This document shows positions 1 through 5,854 of a DNA stretch of 5,854 bases, piece after piece. A model generated the notes under the pieces. It ran no database searches. It saw only the letters and a program-made list of their open reading frames with translations, and was not told the DNA's origin. Each line of letters opens with the position of its first letter. Position 1 is the first letter of the stretch. The position numbers and the translations under genes are program-made. Source of the DNA: an uncultured Lachnospiraceae bacterium (GTDB lineage Bacteria > Bacillota > Clostridia > Lachnospirales > Lachnospiraceae); NCBI GenBank assembly GCA_902766655.1, contig CACXEL010000412.1, forward strand, positions 1 to 5,854, in the 5' to 3' direction.

Positions 1-6
1 AGTATT

Positions 7-1014
7 ATGGAAATCAAGGTACCGCAGGGATACGATCCCCACATGACAGTCCGGGAGACCCAGGACGCCATCAAGTTCATCCGGGACACCTTTCAGAAGG
101 AGTTCGGACGGCAGATGAACCTGGAGCGCATTTCCGCGCCGCTTTTCGTCGACGAGGCCAGCGGTCTCAACGATAATCTGAACGGCGTTGAGCGCCCGGT
201 GGCCTTCGACATCAAATCGGTGCCGGGACAGACCTTCGAGATCGTCCAGTCCCTGGCCAAGTGGAAGCGCGACGCGCTGGGCCGCTACGGCTTCGGCCGC
301 GGGGAAGGTCTTTACACCAATATGAACGCCATCCGCCGGGACGAGGACCTGGACAACCTGCACTCCTGCTACGTGGACCAGTGGGACTGGGAGATGGTCA
401 TCGCCAAGGAGGACCGGACACCGGAGACCCTTCACAATATCGTGAAGATCATCTTCAAGGTCATCAAGCATATGGAGCACGAGGTCTGGTACAAATGGCC
501 GGACGCGGTCTATAAGCTGCCGGACGATATTTTCTTCATCACCACCGAGGAGCTGGAGGAGCGCTGGCCAGACAAGACCCGGAAGGAGCGCGAGAACCTG
601 ATCGCGAAGGAGAAGGGGGCTGTTTTCATCGAGAGGATCGGCTGGGATCTGGCGGACGGCGCCCCCCACGACGGCCGTGCCCCGGACTATGACGACTGGA
701 ACATGAACGGCGACATCATTTTCTGGTTCGAGCCCCTCGAGTGCGCCCTGGAGCTATCCTCCATGGGCATCCGCGTGAGCGAGGAGTCCATGATGGCCCA
801 GCTCGAGAAGGCGGACTGCCTCTACCGGCGCAAGCTTCCCTTCCACAAGAAGGTCCTGGAGTGTAAGCTTCCCTATTCCATCGGCGGCGGTATCGGCCAG
901 TCCAGGCTCTGCATGCTGCTTCTCGGACGCGTCCATATCGGTGAGGTTCAGGCTTCCGTCTGGCCCGAGGAAATGCGCCGGGCTTACGCCGAGCGCGGCG
1001 TGACGCTCCTGTGA
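7..1014 (+). CDS. asnA: Aspartate--ammonia ligase (asparagine synthetase A)
   Basis: This cytosolic enzyme makes L-asparagine from L-aspartate and ammonia, using ATP through an aspartyl-AMP intermediate. The 335-residue length fits the AsnA family (about 330), and the whole protein is recognisable. It is a class II aminoacyl-tRNA-synthetase-like fold without a tRNA-binding domain. Visible landmarks are [18 protein letters not shown] (residues 52-69), [11 protein letters not shown] (103-113, a motif-2-like stretch with Arg110), [11 protein letters not shown] (221-231), [20 protein letters not shown] (235-254), and GGGIGQSR (293-300), whose Arg300 corresponds to the ATP-binding motif 3 arginine. 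The ATG at 7 gives the usual family N-terminus (short, then a PxGY segment), so I take it as the start. Only six bases precede it, so promoter, ribosome binding site and any T-box leader lie outside the window. A hairpin terminator follows about 130 bases after the stop. Nothing looks broken. Confidence 0.97.
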   Translation: MEIKVPQGYDPHMTVRETQDAIKFIRDTFQKEFGRQMNLERISAPLFVDEASGLNDNLNGVERPVAFDIKSVPGQTFEIVQSLAKWKRDALGRYGFGRGEGLYTNMNAIRRDEDLDNLHSCYVDQWDWEMVIAKEDRTPETLHNIVKIIFKVIKHMEHEVWYKWPDAVYKLPDDIFFITTEELEERWPDKTRKERENLIAKEKGAVFIERIGWDLADGAPHDGRAPDYDDWNMNGDIIFWFEPLECALELSSMGIRVSEESMMAQLEKADCLYRRKLPFHKKVLECKLPYSIGGGIGQSRLCMLLLGRVHIGEVQASVWPEEMRRAYAERGVTLL

Positions 1015-1140
1015 TGAAGAGGGGAGAAGCAGGCAATCACATGCATGCCCTCCGGCAGGGCGGAAGACCTTGCTTTGCCCCGGTTTCTTTGAAGAAAAAA
1101 GAGCGTGCTGCCAAAACGCGCTTAATAAGACAATGAAAAG

Positions 1141-1198
1141 GCTCCCTCCGGGGCAGACGCGGGTATTATCCGGTCTGCCCCGGAGGGAGCTTTGTTCT
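1141..1198 (+). terminator. Strong GC-rich hairpin, probably a bidirectional rho-independent terminator
   Basis: The arms GCTCCCTCCGGGGCAGAC (1141-1158) and GTCTGCCCCGGAGGGAGC (1173-1190) are perfect 18-bp reverse complements around a 14-base loop. On the plus strand the stem is followed by TTTGTTCT, a moderate U-tract. On the minus strand it is followed by CTTTTCATTG, also T-rich. It lies between the ends of two convergent genes, asnA (stop at 1014) and the minus-strand small gene (stop at 1262), so it can plausibly end both transcripts. The U-tracts are interrupted, so efficiency in each direction is uncertain, but the stem itself is unambiguous. Confidence 0.85.
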
Positions 1199-1261
1199 AT
1201 GGGAACGGGCGGGGCATTGCCCGATTCACCGTATGGGAATCTGCCCAAGAGCGGTGACAGT

Positions 1262-1669
1262 CTAAACGGTCCTGACTGCAGAGGGAGAAATGAAAACAGA
1301 CGGAAGCATCTCTGCTTCCTTAGGCGTGGGGACGGAAGTGCGAAGTATACCCAGAATGGCTTCCTTTATGACCGGGTCATCGGAGAGGCTGAAGGCAGGT
1401 GAGTCCTTTCCCTCCCTGATGACCGAGGCGATGTCCGCCGCCGCTGCCGTTGCGCCTGATTCCTGCTTTTTTCCGCAATCGCCCGAAGGTGTCTGCAGGG
1501 GACTCCGGGCGGAAGACCGGCGTCTTACCGAGAGAAGATGGAGCAGCGTGGCCGCTCTGAGGACAAGAAGACGGTCTCCGGGCACCAGCCTGCAGTATTC
1601 TCTTGTAAGTCTCTCAAGCTCTTCGCGCTCCGCGTCAGCTGTGAAATTGCTGTTTGTTTGATTTGACAT
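1262..1669 (-). CDS. Hypothetical small protein, divergent from the XRE regulator
   Basis: I do not recognise this 135-residue protein. I start it at the ATG at 1669-1667, because GGGGGG lies 10 bases upstream as a purine-rich ribosome binding site. A GTG at 1705 would add 12 residues but has no comparable site. Visible parts are an Asn/Thr-rich N-terminus, an amphipathic, charged helical stretch (residues about 12-48, including REYCRLVPGDRLLVL), a basic Arg/Ser-rich stretch (49-56), an Ala-rich segment (73-82), and a C-terminal part with DDPVIKEAILGILR (97-110). There is no signal peptide, transmembrane segment or known catalytic motif. The helical segment resembles the C-terminal tail of the XRE protein encoded divergently, suggesting a regulatory or protein-binding role, but that is inference. 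A TTGACA promoter upstream and a shared terminator downstream support a real monocistronic gene. A competing plus-strand frame (1290-1661) lacks such signals. Confidence 0.6.
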   Translation of the reverse strand: MSNQTNSNFTADAEREELERLTREYCRLVPGDRLLVLRAATLLHLLSVRRRSSARSPLQTPSGDCGKKQESGATAAAADIASVIREGKDSPAFSLSDDPVIKEAILGILRTSVPTPKEAEMLPSVFISPSAVRTV

Positions 1670-1711
1670 GTCCGATATTCCCCCCAATAAATAAATTAAA
1701 GGCACATAAAC

Positions 1712-1728
1712 TATACAATACTAGTATA
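1712..1728. promoter_or_regulatory. Candidate operator: palindrome over the minus-strand -10 region
   Basis: ATACTAGTAT (1718-1727) is a perfect 10-base palindrome. A second overlapping inverted pair, TATAC (1712-1716) and GTATA (1724-1728), is separated by seven bases. Both sit on the -10 element of the minus-strand promoter, where a bound dimer would block RNA polymerase. The obvious candidate ligand is the XRE protein encoded at 1946-2344. The region is AT-rich, so a short palindrome could arise by chance, and no binding specificity can be read from the protein. Confidence 0.35.
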
Positions 1729-1746
1729 TTCGAGAGATTTTGTCAA
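1718..1746 (-). promoter_or_regulatory. Promoter for the minus-strand small gene
   Basis: Read on the minus strand, a perfect -35 hexamer TTGACA (1746-1741) is followed after 17 bases by TAGTAT (1723-1718), a 4-of-6 match to TATAAT. The predicted transcription start is near 1711, giving a leader of about 40 bases before the ATG at 1669. The exact -35 and ideal spacing make this the best promoter in the intergenic region. The -10 is imperfect and overlaps a palindrome, so the promoter may be repressible. Confidence 0.65.
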
Positions 1747-1890
1747 CAAAGACCGGAAAGGATGCGGAAACCGCGGATGAAATGCGGCTGCTGAATCCAT
1801 AAAATAGTATCAGTATATTTTTGGTGCTCCCGTGCTGATGAATCCCTTTTTTTGGCTTATTTACTTGTCTTTCAGGCCAGACTCTTTCTG

Positions 1891-1919
1891 TTGCCTTCCG
1901 ATTGGGTATATGATATTTT
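1891..1919 (+). promoter_or_regulatory. Possible promoter for the XRE gene
   Basis: TTGCCT (1891-1896) and TATTTT (1914-1919) are separated by 17 bases, with the predicted start about 20 bases before the ATG at 1946. Each hexamer is only a partial match to consensus. An alternative pair, TTGGGT (1903-1908) and TATAAA (1925-1930) with a 16-base spacer, has the better -10 but would put the transcript start almost on the ribosome binding site. Some promoter is expected here because the upstream gene is divergent; which pair is used is uncertain. Confidence 0.4.
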
Positions 1920-1945
1920 CTTAATATAAAAGAAAAGGAGGAGAG

Positions 1946-2344
1946 ATGAGTACAGGAAGCCGTGTTCGCGTACTGCGAAAAGAAAGAGGTCTGACACTGG
2001 AGCGCTTTGGACAGATCCTGGGGGTGAGCAAGACAGCCATCTCAAAGATAGAGCGCGATGAGAACGCCCTGACGGACACCATGGCCAGGCTGATCAGCCG
2101 CGAGTTCAGCGTTTCTGAGAGATGGCTCAGGACCGGCGAGGGTGAGATGGAGGAGGACGGGAAGGACCGCGTGATCCGTGATCTGGTCCTCGCCTACGAC
2201 CTGGATGACAACGGGAAAATATTCATCGAGGAGTATGTGAAACTCGATCCGGCAGACCGGGCGGCCCTGGGCGCTTATCTCCGGGCGCTGTCTCTGGCTT
2301 ACGGCAGGGCGCAGATGCCGGATGAGAATGATAATAAAAGGTGA
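1946..2344 (+). CDS. XRE-family helix-turn-helix transcriptional regulator
   Basis: This 132-residue cytosolic DNA-binding protein has a Cro/C1-type HTH over residues about 5-62. The first helix is VRVLRKERG, then LTLERFGQILGV, and the recognition helix is SKTAISKIERDE (28-39); the domain ends with FSVSERWLRTGEGEM (54-68). This arrangement is typical of short regulators in Clostridia and their phages, which often bind their own promoter as dimers. The C-terminal tail (about 75-118) is helical, contains EEYVKLDPADRAALGAYLRAL (95-115), and is likely a dimerisation or partner-binding part. There is no peptidase or ligand-binding domain. The start is set by AAGGAGG (1935-1941), four bases before the ATG. 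The gene is divergent from a small unknown gene and precedes an ABC exporter operon by 78 bases, so it may control either or itself. The target cannot be deduced from sequence alone. Confidence 0.9.
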   Translation: MSTGSRVRVLRKERGLTLERFGQILGVSKTAISKIERDENALTDTMARLISREFSVSERWLRTGEGEMEEDGKDRVIRDLVLAYDLDDNGKIFIEEYVKLDPADRAALGAYLRALSLAYGRAQMPDENDNKR

Positions 2345-2369
2345 AAAAAAGCTGGTTGTGTGCTATGAT
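2341..2369 (+). promoter_or_regulatory. Extended -10 promoter for the ABC exporter genes
   Basis: TGCTATGAT (2361-2369) is an extended -10 element (TG-n-TATGAT, with TATGAT matching five of six consensus bases). Seventeen bases upstream, GTGAAA (2341-2346) is a 4-of-6 match to the -35 and overlaps the TGA stop of the XRE gene. The predicted start near 2376 gives a leader of about 47 bases. I see no terminator hairpin between the XRE gene and the exporter genes, so readthrough from the XRE gene is also possible. Confidence 0.6.
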
Positions 2370-2422
2370 ATTAGTTACAGCTTATGTGAACCGGGCTGAT
2401 ATTTCATCGATGAGGTAATGCA

Positions 2423-4204
2423 ATGGAAGACGAACGCAAATTCAGTTTGAGCGCCATAAAGACGCTCGGGACGCAGGTCAAGGAGTTCAAGAGGGACTCG
2501 ATCCTGACGCCCATCATGATGATCGGTGAGGTCGTGGTGGAGACGCTGATCCCCCTGCTCATGGCCTCCATTGTTGACAACGGTGTCCAGAAAGGGGATA
2601 TGCACCATATCCTCATCATCGGTCTGGGCATGCTGGGCCTGGCTCTGGCCGGGCTCTTCTTCGGCATGGCCGGCGGCTATTTCGGCGCCCAGGCTTCCAC
2701 GGGCTTTGCCCGGAACCTGAGAAAGGCCATGTTCACCAACATCCAGACCTTCTCCTTCTCCAACATCGACAAGTTCTCGACCTCCGGCCTGGTCACGAGG
2801 TTGACCACGGATGTTACCAACATCCAGAACGCCTACCAGATGATGCTTCGCATGTTCGTCCGGGCCCCCTTCTCCATGATCGTGGCCATGGTAATGGCCT
2901 TCATCATCAACGCCAGGATCGCGAGCATTTACCTGATTGCCGTCATCGGCCTCGCCATCTTCCTCTTCTTTATCATGCGCAGGGCTACCCGATACTTCTC
3001 CATGGTCTTCAAGAAGTACGATGCCCTGAATGAGTCCGTTCAGGAGAACGTAAGCGCCATCCGCGTCGTCAAGGCCTATGTCCGGGAAAAGTACGAGAAC
3101 GAGAAGTTCTCCCGGGCCGCCCAGAACGTGTATGAGCTCTTCGTCAAGGCCGAGAGCAACATCGTCCTGAACATGCCGGTCATGATGGGTACCGTCTACG
3201 CGGTCATCCTGGTCATCTCCTGGGTCGGCGCCCACATGATCATCCAGAATACCCTGACCACCGGCGAACTCATGAGCCTCCTGGCTTACTGCATGAACAT
3301 CCTCATGTCCCTCATGATGATGTCCATGGTCTTCGTCATGGTCACCATGTCCTCTGCGGCTGCCCAGCGAATCTCCGAGGTCCTGAACGAGAAGGCCGAT
3401 ATCGTCAATCCCGAGAAGCCTGTCATGGAGATCGCGGACGGCTCCATCGACTTTGATCACGTGGATTTCTCCTACCGGACAGGCGGCGGCGAGCCGGTCC
3501 TCACGGACATCGACCTTCATATCAAGTCCGGTGAGACCATCGGCATCATCGGCGGCACCGGTTCCGCCAAGTCCTCCCTGGTCAACCTGATCTCCCGTCT
3601 CTACGACGTGCAGAAGGGTTCGGTCAAGGTAGGCGGCGTGAACGTCAGGGACTATGACCTGACAAAGCTCCGCGACGAAGTCTCCGTTGTCCTCCAGAAG
3701 AACGTTCTCTTCTCGGGCACCATCATCGACAACCTCCGCTGGGGCAACCCTGAGGCTACCGAGGAGGAGTGCATCGAGGCCTGCCGCATGGCCTGTGCGG
3801 ACGAGTTCATCGAGCTGCTCCCCGACAAATACAATACCTGGATCGAACAGGGCGGCACCAACGTCTCCGGCGGCCAGCGCCAGAGGCTCTGTATTGCCCG
3901 GGCCCTGATCAAGAAGCCCAAGGTCCTCATTCTCGACGACTCGACTTCCGCTGTAGACACCGCGACGGACGCGAAGATCCGGGCCGCCATGCAGGCCTAC
4001 ATTCCGGGAACGACCAAGCTGATCATCGCCCAGCGCATTTCCTCCGTTGAAAATGCAGACCGCGTCATCGTCATGAACGAAGGCCGGGTCGACGGCTTCG
4101 ACACACCTGCCAACCTCCTTGTGAACAACGCCATCTACCGCGACGTTTACGAGACACAGACCGCCGGAGGCGGCGATTTCGACATGAAGGGAGGTGAGCA
4201 GTGA
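2423..4204 (+). CDS. ABC exporter half-transporter, degenerate-site subunit (BmrC/TM287-like)
   Basis: This 593-residue protein is a complete fused membrane-ATPase half of an exporter and should act in the cytoplasmic membrane as a heterodimer with the next gene product. An N-terminal six-helix membrane domain has segments near residues 28-51, 62-85, 146-163, 166-185, 250-272 and 284-308, with intracellular coupling stretches between. The ATPase domain follows from about 340: Walker A GGTGSAKSS (377-385), Q-loop Gln425, signature VSGGQ (481-485), Walker B VLILDD (501-506), D-loop SAVD (509-512) and switch region IIAQR (534-538). Asp506 replaces the catalytic Glu and Gln537 the switch His, so its own ATP site is degenerate, as known for BmrC and TM287. 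The Walker A also has Ala382 where Gly is usual. The start is supported by GAGG (2412-2415), seven bases upstream. The stop overlaps the next start by one base. The substrate (drug, peptide or lipid) cannot be told. Confidence 0.94.
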   Translation: MEDERKFSLSAIKTLGTQVKEFKRDSILTPIMMIGEVVVETLIPLLMASIVDNGVQKGDMHHILIIGLGMLGLALAGLFFGMAGGYFGAQASTGFARNLRKAMFTNIQTFSFSNIDKFSTSGLVTRLTTDVTNIQNAYQMMLRMFVRAPFSMIVAMVMAFIINARIASIYLIAVIGLAIFLFFIMRRATRYFSMVFKKYDALNESVQENVSAIRVVKAYVREKYENEKFSRAAQNVYELFVKAESNIVLNMPVMMGTVYAVILVISWVGAHMIIQNTLTTGELMSLLAYCMNILMSLMMMSMVFVMVTMSSAAAQRISEVLNEKADIVNPEKPVMEIADGSIDFDHVDFSYRTGGGEPVLTDIDLHIKSGETIGIIGGTGSAKSSLVNLISRLYDVQKGSVKVGGVNVRDYDLTKLRDEVSVVLQKNVLFSGTIIDNLRWGNPEATEEECIEACRMACADEFIELLPDKYNTWIEQGGTNVSGGQRQRLCIARALIKKPKVLILDDSTSAVDTATDAKIRAAMQAYIPGTTKLIIAQRISSVENADRVIVMNEGRVDGFDTPANLLVNNAIYRDVYETQTAGGGDFDMKGGEQ

Positions 4205-4206
4205 TG
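4190..4206 (+). promoter_or_regulatory. Ribosome binding site and TGATG coupling between the ABC genes
   Basis: GGAGGTGA (4190-4197) lies inside the last codons of the first ABC gene, six bases before the ATG at 4204. The TGA stop (4202-4204) and the ATG share one base (TGATG). This fixes the start of the second gene and implies translational coupling, which suits equal production of two subunits of a heterodimer. Confidence 0.85.
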
Positions 4207-5854
4207 GCTGAAGACAACAAGAAAAAAGCCCTCGAAGCCATGAAGGCGGCGGACGCCGCCGAGGCAAAAAAGACGAAGAGATCCCGCGGCGGCGACAAGA
4301 CTGAGATGAGCGCCGAGGAATTCGAGAAGATGCGCAAGACGGGAGGCGGCGGCCGGAATGCCGGCCGGGGCGTCAAGATCAAGCTGGAGAATCCCGGCCC
4401 GCTCTTCAAGCGCCTTATGGGCATGGTACTCAAGGATTACAAGGTCCACATGGTGGTCGTCGTCATCTGCATCCTGGTCAGCGCTCTCTGCAACGTCCGC
4501 GGAACCATGTTCATGCAGACCCTGATCGACGACTACATCACCCCCATGATGGGGCAGGAGAATGTGGATTACCGTCCGCTGCTCATGGCCATCCTCCAGG
4601 TGGCGGGCTTCTATGCCCTGGGCATTTTCTGCTCCTTCCTCCACCAGAAGCTTATGATCTACGTGGGCCAGGGCACCCTGCTCAGCTTCCGCAGGCAGAT
4701 GTTCGAGCACATGGAGAGCCTGCCCATCCGCTACTTTGACACCCACAGCCACGGCGACATCATGTCCATGTACACCAACGACGTGGACACCCTCCGCCAG
4801 ATGATCAGCCAGTCCCTGCCCCAGTTCGTGAACAGCCTGGTGACCATCGTCAGCGTCTTCGTGGCCATGCTCATGATGTCCGTGCCGCTGACCTTCGTCA
4901 CGCTGGCCATGGTGGGCGTGACCCTCTTCTGCACGGCCAAGGTGGCCGGCCAGTCCGGCCGCTACTTTGTCCAGCAGCAGCGCGACCTGGGCTCCGTGAA
5001 CGGCTACATCGAGGAGATGATGTCCGGCCAGAAGGTCGTCAAGGTCTTCAACCACGAGAAGACGGCCATGGAGGAGTTCAACGAGCTGAACGACCAGCTC
5101 TTTGACAGCGCCAACAAGGCCAACCGCTTCGCCAACATTCTGGGACCCGTCAACGCCCAGCTGGGCAACCTCAGCTACGTCCTGTGCGCCTGCATCGGCG
5201 GCGCCCTGGCCATCAAGGGCTTCATGGGCCTCACCATCGGCCGCCTGGCTTCCTTCCTGACCTACAACAGAAGCTTCTCCATGCCGATCAACCAGGTCTC
5301 CCAGCAGCTCAACATGGTTGTAATGGCCCTTGCGGGCGCAGACCGTATCTTCAAGCTCCTGGACGAGGAGCCCGAGCAGGACGAGGGCTACGTCATGCTG
5401 GTCAACGCCGATATCGACGGCGAGGGCAACATCCGCGAGAGCCAGCGCCGTACCGGCCGCTGGGCCTGGAAGCACTACCACAAAGCTGACAACACCACGA
5501 CATACAAAGCCCAGATGGGCGAGATCGTCATGGACGGCGTGGACTTCGGCTACACAGACGAGAAGATGGTCCTCCACGACATCAGACGCTACGCCAACCC
5601 GGGCCAGAAGATCGCCTTTGTCGGCTCCACCGGCGCCGGCAAGACGACCATCACCAACCTGATCAACCGCTTCTACGACATCCAGGACGGCAAGATCCGC
5701 TACGACGGCATCAACATCAACAAGATCAGGAAGACGGACCTCAGGCAGTCTCTGGGCATCGTTCTTCAGGATACCCACCTTTTCACCGCCACGGTCAAGG
5801 ACAACATCCGTTACGGCAAGCTGGACGCGACCGACGCCGAGATCTTCGCGGCGG
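4204..5854 (+). CDS. ABC exporter half-transporter, catalytic-site subunit (BmrD/TM288-like), 3' end missing
   Basis: The open frame runs off the window after 550 residues, inside the ATPase domain. It should pair with the preceding subunit to form one membrane exporter. Residues 1-65 are a charged Lys/Ala/Gly-rich cytosolic extension. Membrane segments follow near 81-100, 126-147, 206-226, 228-246, 317-338 and 345-360. Between the membrane domain and the ATPase domain is an extra linker (about 385-437) containing GRWAWKHYH. The ATPase domain begins with EIVMDGVDFGY (440-450), then Walker A GSTGAGKTT (474-482, canonical) and Q-loop Gln522 in IVLQDTHLF. Signature, Walker B and switch His lie beyond the end. 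In heterodimeric exporters the partner of a degenerate subunit carries the catalytic Glu, so I expect ILDE-type residues and a His downstream; that is a prediction, not seen. The start is fixed by a strong ribosome binding site and overlap with the upstream stop. Confidence 0.93.
   Translation, partial: MAEDNKKKALEAMKAADAAEAKKTKRSRGGDKTEMSAEEFEKMRKTGGGGRNAGRGVKIKLENPGPLFKRLMGMVLKDYKVHMVVVVICILVSALCNVRGTMFMQTLIDDYITPMMGQENVDYRPLLMAILQVAGFYALGIFCSFLHQKLMIYVGQGTLLSFRRQMFEHMESLPIRYFDTHSHGDIMSMYTNDVDTLRQMISQSLPQFVNSLVTIVSVFVAMLMMSVPLTFVTLAMVGVTLFCTAKVAGQSGRYFVQQQRDLGSVNGYIEEMMSGQKVVKVFNHEKTAMEEFNELNDQLFDSANKANRFANILGPVNAQLGNLSYVLCACIGGALAIKGFMGLTIGRLASFLTYNRSFSMPINQVSQQLNMVVMALAGADRIFKLLDEEPEQDEGYVMLVNADIDGEGNIRESQRRTGRWAWKHYHKADNTTTYKAQMGEIVMDGVDFGYTDEKMVLHDIRRYANPGQKIAFVGSTGAGKTTITNLINRFYDIQDGKIRYDGININKIRKTDLRQSLGIVLQDTHLFTATVKDNIRYGKLDATDAEIFAA

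Noticed and set aside
1..6. A possible T-box or other leader for asnA
   Set aside because: T-box leaders are common before asparagine genes in Firmicutes, but only six bases precede the start here, so nothing can be claimed.
1041..1136. A 31-codon basic open frame (starting MHALRQGG) between asnA and the terminator
   Set aside because: It fits neatly in the gap, but the nearest purine-rich stretch is about 14 bases from the ATG, and a frame this short is expected by chance. No family is recognised.
1290..1661. A 123-codon plus-strand frame opposite the minus-strand small gene
   Set aside because: The product is Ser/Arg-rich without recognisable structure. A GAGGGAG lies too close to its ATG and no promoter is evident, whereas the minus-strand frame has promoter, ribosome binding site and terminator in order.
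1764..1786. Small alternative hairpins (GCGG-AAA-CCGC and CCGC with a later GCGG) resembling a switch
   Set aside because: The stems are only four base pairs, have no U-tract, and lie upstream of both predicted divergent transcript starts, so they are unlikely to be in either leader.
1946..2344. A prophage or integrative element suggested by the XRE regulator
   Set aside because: No integrase, attachment-site repeats, structural genes or insertion sequence is visible, and flanking genes are ordinary chromosomal ones.
2375..4267. A 630-codon minus-strand open frame antisense to the first ABC gene
   Set aside because: Its product is an Asp/Gly/His/Val-rich low-complexity sequence expected from reading a GC-biased gene backwards. 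The plus-strand frame encodes a clear ABC transporter.
4147..5778. A 543-codon minus-strand open frame antisense to the second ABC gene
   Set aside because: Same shadow effect: repetitive His/Asp/Val/Leu-rich product with no domain, while the plus strand encodes an intact ABC half-transporter.

Overview
The window looks like chromosomal DNA from a fairly GC-rich anaerobic Firmicute, most likely Clostridia and possibly Lachnospiraceae-like. The basis is a single-domain AsnA, strong AGGAGG-type ribosome binding sites, TTGACA/TATAAT-type promoters, a short clostridial/phage-style XRE regulator, and a BmrCD/TM287-288-style pair of ABC exporter half-genes. The taxon is an inference from gene style, because no marker gene is present.

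Layout. (1) 7-1014, plus strand: asnA, ammonia-dependent asparagine synthetase, complete, with almost no upstream sequence visible. (2) 1015-1261: a convergent intergenic stretch carrying a strong 18-bp hairpin (1141-1190) that can serve as terminator for asnA and, from the other side, for the next gene. (3) 1262-1669, minus strand: an unrecognised 135-residue protein with its own ribosome binding site and a TTGACA promoter. (4) 1670-1945: an AT-rich divergent control region with a palindrome over the minus-strand promoter and GTATAT motifs repeated three times. (5) 1946-2344, plus strand: a 132-residue XRE-family DNA-binding protein. (6) 2345-2422: a short gap with an extended -10 promoter whose -35 overlaps the XRE stop codon. 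(7) 2423-4204 and 4204-5854 (cut by the window end): two translationally coupled ABC exporter half-transporters.

How it fits together. The two ABC genes overlap by one base and form an asymmetric pair. The first subunit has a degenerate ATP site (Asp in place of the catalytic Glu, Gln in place of the switch His). The second has a canonical Walker A and should supply the catalytic site, but its Walker B lies beyond the window. This is the established pattern of heterodimeric exporters. The XRE gene just upstream could regulate the exporter, itself, or the divergent small gene; the sequence suggests this but does not prove it. The least explained part is the divergent small gene/XRE pair, whose proteins appear to share a short motif. 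I see no clear sign of a wholly new system: the rest is recognisable housekeeping and transport.
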